Assembly: GCA_903871805.1 (NCBI GenBank)
Contig: CAIQIE010000174.1
Location: forward strand, 1 to 36,915
Source of the DNA: an uncultured Planctomycetaceae bacterium
GTDB lineage: Bacteria > Planctomycetota > Planctomycetia > Planctomycetales > Planctomycetaceae
Length of the DNA stretch: 36,915 nt
Reading direction: 5' to 3'
Numbering within the stretch: the first letter of the stretch is position 1; the number at the start of each line of letters is the position of its first letter. Below, piece after piece: positions 34,906 through 36,915 of the stretch. A program made the translations under genes and the position numbers. The notes under the pieces are model-generated. The model had not been told where the DNA came from. It made no database searches and saw nothing but the letters and a program-made list of their open reading frames with translations.

Positions 34906-35287
34906 ACGGACTGATCCCGGAAAAAGGTTAACGGTCAGATTGCGTCAAAGACGCCGCTCTGCAGCGATGCTTGTCGCAGGACGATGAGAAATATCGCATG
35001 GACGGTTCCCACCCTGCAAAACGCAGTCCTATTGGCAATTATGGACGTGAATCCCATCGCGGGGCAACACTGGGGGGGCGGCATTTTCAGGGAGGAGTGT
35101 CAGATAACATGAGCGTGATCAGTTCGCCCTGCACCAGACTCGTCAGGTTTGGCCTGTTTCACAGTTGTGTGGGCATCTCCGGGCCTTGGGGTTGCCTTCC
35201 CGCCATCCGGGGCCTGCCGACCCCGGGCAGAGGTTGTGTCTGCCCTCCGGGCATCGACTACTGGTGGTCTGTTGCTGTCAGAATTGA
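34906..35287. other. Intergenic region
   Basis: About 380 bp upstream of yedK with no supported gene. It includes the yedK promoter and grades into the repeat nest at 35288. Confidence 0.4.
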
Positions 35288-35383
35288 AACCACGGATTTC
35301 ACAGATGGCACGGATGGGGAAAAAACGCAGATGTTCGGCATCTGATGTCATCCTGACACGAGCCGCGACCGTAAGGAAGCGGG
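35288..35383. repeat. Interspersed repeat fragments
   Basis: At 35288-35319 the sequence reads AACCACGGATTTCACAGATG then GCACGGATGGGG, a phrase that recurs in planctomycete intergenic regions. At 35359-35383 CGAGCCGCGACCGTAAGGAA then GCGGG is another such phrase. Neither lies in a gene. Recurrence in other genomes is from memory; copy number here needs a genome-wide count. Confidence 0.5.
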
Positions 35384-35445
35384 AAACGAACAATTTGTCA
35401 TTCACGCCTCCGCAGGGAAAGACGGGACTCGGCCGAAATGCGATT

Positions 35446-35478
35446 CAGCCTCGGAGAGGCTGGTAGAAAATAGCCGGT
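35446..35478. repeat. Hairpin plus shared GAAAATAGCCGGT element
   Basis: CAGCCTC-GGA-GAGGCTG (35446-35462) is a perfect 7-bp stem. It is followed by GAAAATAGCCGGT (35466-35478), whose exact inverse ACCGGCTATTTTC occurs at 35639-35651. Confidence 0.75.
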
Positions 35479-35521
35479 GGCAAGCGAAGCGCCGGCACCG
35501 GTCACAACGCAAAACGTGATT

Positions 35522-35684
35522 CCACCCCGTGAGGCGGTGGCAGAAAAATGGAATCTGCGGGCGCCTCGACTTCTGGCACCCCATTCGGGATGCTGGGCGT
35601 GATTTTGACGCCAAACCGGTAGTGGCGCGGGGCTTACTACCGGCTATTTTCTGGCACCCCATTCGGGGTGGTGGGCGTGACTTT
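35522..35684. repeat. Repeat nest: two direct copies and one inverted relative
   Basis: A 36-bp unit beginning TTCTGGCACCCCATTCGGG occurs at 35571-35606 and again at 35649-35684, with a few mismatches. A related sequence in inverted orientation (CCACCCCGTGAGGCGGTGGC at 35522-35541, followed by AGAAAA) lies to the left. Each copy contains a short internal palindrome (CACCCC..CGGGGTG type). Confidence 0.7.
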
Positions 35685-35692
35685 AGGCAACT

Positions 35693-35711
35693 CCAGGTGC
35701 ATGGCACCTGG
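35693..35711. repeat. REP-like palindrome, copy 2
   Basis: CCAGGTGC-ATG-GCACCTGG has 8-bp perfect arms and shares the CAGGTGC/GCACCTG core with 26885-26901. It lies about 11 bp beyond the last conserved codon of the truncated DUF1016 gene. Confidence 0.8.
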
Positions 35712-36222
35712 GGACGTAGTCGTGATTCAATTTCGTAGAAGCTACGCTCGTTTGGATCCTTGATTCCCATGAGCTCAACGTAGTGAGACCAACTCAAAGT
35801 GAATGGGATCGTGCCGAATTGCCCAGACGCTGTCTGGGCGATTTCCAATTTATCAGAAGGCTTCTGGGCAATCGCGGGCACACGACTCTGCCACTCGAGG
35901 TAGAATCGCCTCATGTATTCGAGATTAGCCTTTGAGAATCCCCGTCCGAATTCCTCGGTCAGCCGGGTCGAAAGTTCTTTCACCACTTCTGCCCCATAAG
36001 CCGCGCGCTTCTCGCCCTTCTGCTCATGCTCGACGATGCGGCGACCGATCTCGAAATTGGTCATCACTTGAAAGGAATTGACGACGGAGACGACACCACC
36101 GCGGGCGGCTTGGATGAGGTGCTGCACCTCGGTGACGAGCGGGGTGAGACCATCGGGCTTGGCCTTCGTGACACCGGAGCGTTTGGCGGGCGCGGTTTTC
36201 TTTCGGGCAATGGGTTTCTTTT

Positions 36223-36915
36223 TCATCGGGTGAGCGCCTCCATCAATTGCGCCTTCAACTGCCCGCGCGTCTCGGCGATCTGGGCGAGGAGCTGTTCGTA
36301 TTCGGGCAGGAGATGGTCCACGTCGCCGGGGCCGGTGTCGGAGCTGTGTGGGTTCTTGAGGTCGAGGTTGAAGTTGCCGGCCTTGATCTGGTCGATGGAG
36401 ACGCGCCAGGCCTGTGCGTTTTCTACGCGGGATTGGAAGCCGTCGGCCTCGTCGCCCCACCACGCCCGCTCGGCCTCGAATTCCTCGATGCGGATGGGTT
36501 TGCCCTTGTTGTAGCTCTTGGCACCCGGCGGATAGGGGTGCTCGTAGTACCAGACCTCGCGCGTGGGCGCGCCCTTGGTGAAGAAGAGGAGATTAGTGTG
36601 GATGCCGGTGTAGGGATTGAAGACGCCGTTGGGCAGGCGGACGATGGTGTGCAAGTTGCACTCGGTGAGGAGGGCTTCCTTGATGCGGGTTTTGACGCCT
36701 TCACCGAAGAGCGTGCCATCGGGCAACACGAGGCCGGCGCGGCCGCCGGGCTTGAGCAGCTTCATGAGGAGCACCAGGAACAGGTCAGCGGTCTCGCGCG
36801 TGCGGAACTCGGCGGGGTAGTTGGACTCGATGCCGTCCTCCTCCATGCCGCCAAAGGGCGGGTTGGTGGCGACGACGTCCACGCGCTCTTTGGGGCCCCA
36901 GTCGCGCAGGGGGCG
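36223..36915 (-). CDS. hsdM: Type I restriction-modification methylase subunit HsdM, C-terminal part
   Basis: The frame is open to the window edge (231 codons before the stop). Near the edge VDVVATNPPFGG is the NPPF catalytic motif IV of N6-adenine methyltransferases; FLVLLMKLLKPGGRAGLVLPDG and PYTGIHTNLLFF follow, as in HsdM. The C-terminal EQLLAQIAETRGQLKAQLME is the usual HsdM helical tail that contacts HsdS. The N-terminal domain and SAM-binding motif I are outside the window. GC is visibly higher than in the surroundings (60-67% in sampled lines), which suggests transfer. It overlaps the DUF1016 remnant by four bases; no hsdS or hsdR is present here. Confidence 0.9.
   Translation of the reverse strand, partial: RPLRDWGPKERVDVVATNPPFGGMEEDGIESNYPAEFRTRETADLFLVLLMKLLKPGGRAGLVLPDGTLFGEGVKTRIKEALLTECNLHTIVRLPNGVFNPYTGIHTNLLFFTKGAPTREVWYYEHPYPPGAKSYNKGKPIRIEEFEAERAWWGDEADGFQSRVENAQAWRVSIDQIKAGNFNLDLKNPHSSDTGPGDVDHLLPEYEQLLAQIAETRGQLKAQLMEALTR

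Larger units (their letters stand above)
35402..36226 (-). pseudogene. DUF1016 (YhcG-like) nuclease gene, 3'-truncated
   Basis: Translation starts at ATG 36226, which overlaps the hsdM stop by four bases (ATGA). The first 168 residues match the DUF1016 N-terminal region: VSVVNSFQVMTNFEIGRRIV, GAEVVKELSTRLTEEFGRGF, then LSWSHYVELMGIKDPNERSF and YEIES. Family members continue for well over 100 residues into a PDDEXK nuclease domain. Here homology ends at about 35723 and the frame runs on through intergenic repeats to 35402, so that part is not family sequence. DUF1016 genes often sit inside type I restriction loci between hsdM and hsdS. The nuclease domain is absent, so the product should be non-functional. 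Confidence 0.75.

Noticed and set aside
1..36915. CRISPR arrays, tRNA or rRNA genes
   Set aside because: No regularly spaced repeats with unique spacers, no convincing T-loop plus acceptor pairing, and no rRNA sequence were seen on reading both strands; a covariance search was not possible.

Overview
The window looks like a chromosomal segment of a planctomycete (Planctomycetota, probably Planctomycetales). The signs are a formylmethanofuran dehydrogenase C homologue (fhcC) in a bacterial setting, a Ser/Thr kinase of the planctomycete type, a DUF1570 gluzincin-like protein, a long Pro/Ala/Ser-rich secreted protein, an ISKra4-type transposase fragment, generous intergenic gaps and families of short interspersed palindromic repeats. 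Base composition is moderate (about 55% GC by eye in the left part), lower in the 27.6-32.5 kb operon and higher in the last 0.7 kb. No assignment below genus-group level is justified from the sequence alone.

Left part (1-26.3 kb), mostly ordinary chromosome: the 5' end of an RRM RNA-binding protein gene; fhcC (C1 metabolism); a secreted protein with a LecA-like C-terminal domain; a membrane-anchored Ser/Thr kinase; the ribosome-assembly GTPase Der with an acidic tail; a large secreted alpha-helical protein with a low-complexity tail; a Maf/YceF nucleotide pyrophosphatase; an ABC ATPase plus MacB/LolE-like permease operon; a sterol-desaturase-family hydroxylase; a FabZ-like dehydratase; a TlpA-like thioredoxin/TPR lipoprotein; a small two-helix membrane protein; an orphan ABC-2 permease; a DUF1570 putative metallopeptidase; a STAS protein paired with a LOG-family protein; a small secreted protein; an operon of ABC ATPase plus TolC-like outer-membrane protein; and an iron-containing alcohol dehydrogenase.

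Middle (26.3-34.2 kb), accessory: a graveyard with two dyads, a REP-like palindrome, a truncated ISKra4 transposase and an AraC-type HTH remnant abuts the most interesting object in the window. This is a tightly overlapping minus-strand operon, unbL-unbV-unbU-tebC, which contains four of the five genes of the conserved enediyne polyketide cassette. The fifth gene, the enediyne polyketide synthase PKSE, is not in the window. The TebC-like thioesterase is a fused double hotdog in which the residues recalled as catalytic in the single-domain enzymes are divided between the two halves. The operon is preceded by a short overlapping ORF with a degenerate H-X9-DG motif and then about 1.3 kb without recognisable genes.

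Right end (34.2-36.9 kb): a YedK/SRAP DNA-protein crosslink protein, a nest of interspersed repeats, a 3'-truncated DUF1016 (YhcG-like) nuclease gene, and the C-terminal part of a high-GC type I restriction-modification HsdM that runs off the window. The DUF1016 truncation and the ISKra4 truncation both lie within about 25 bp of palindromes sharing the same core, which suggests a mobile palindromic repeat family at gene-decay junctions.
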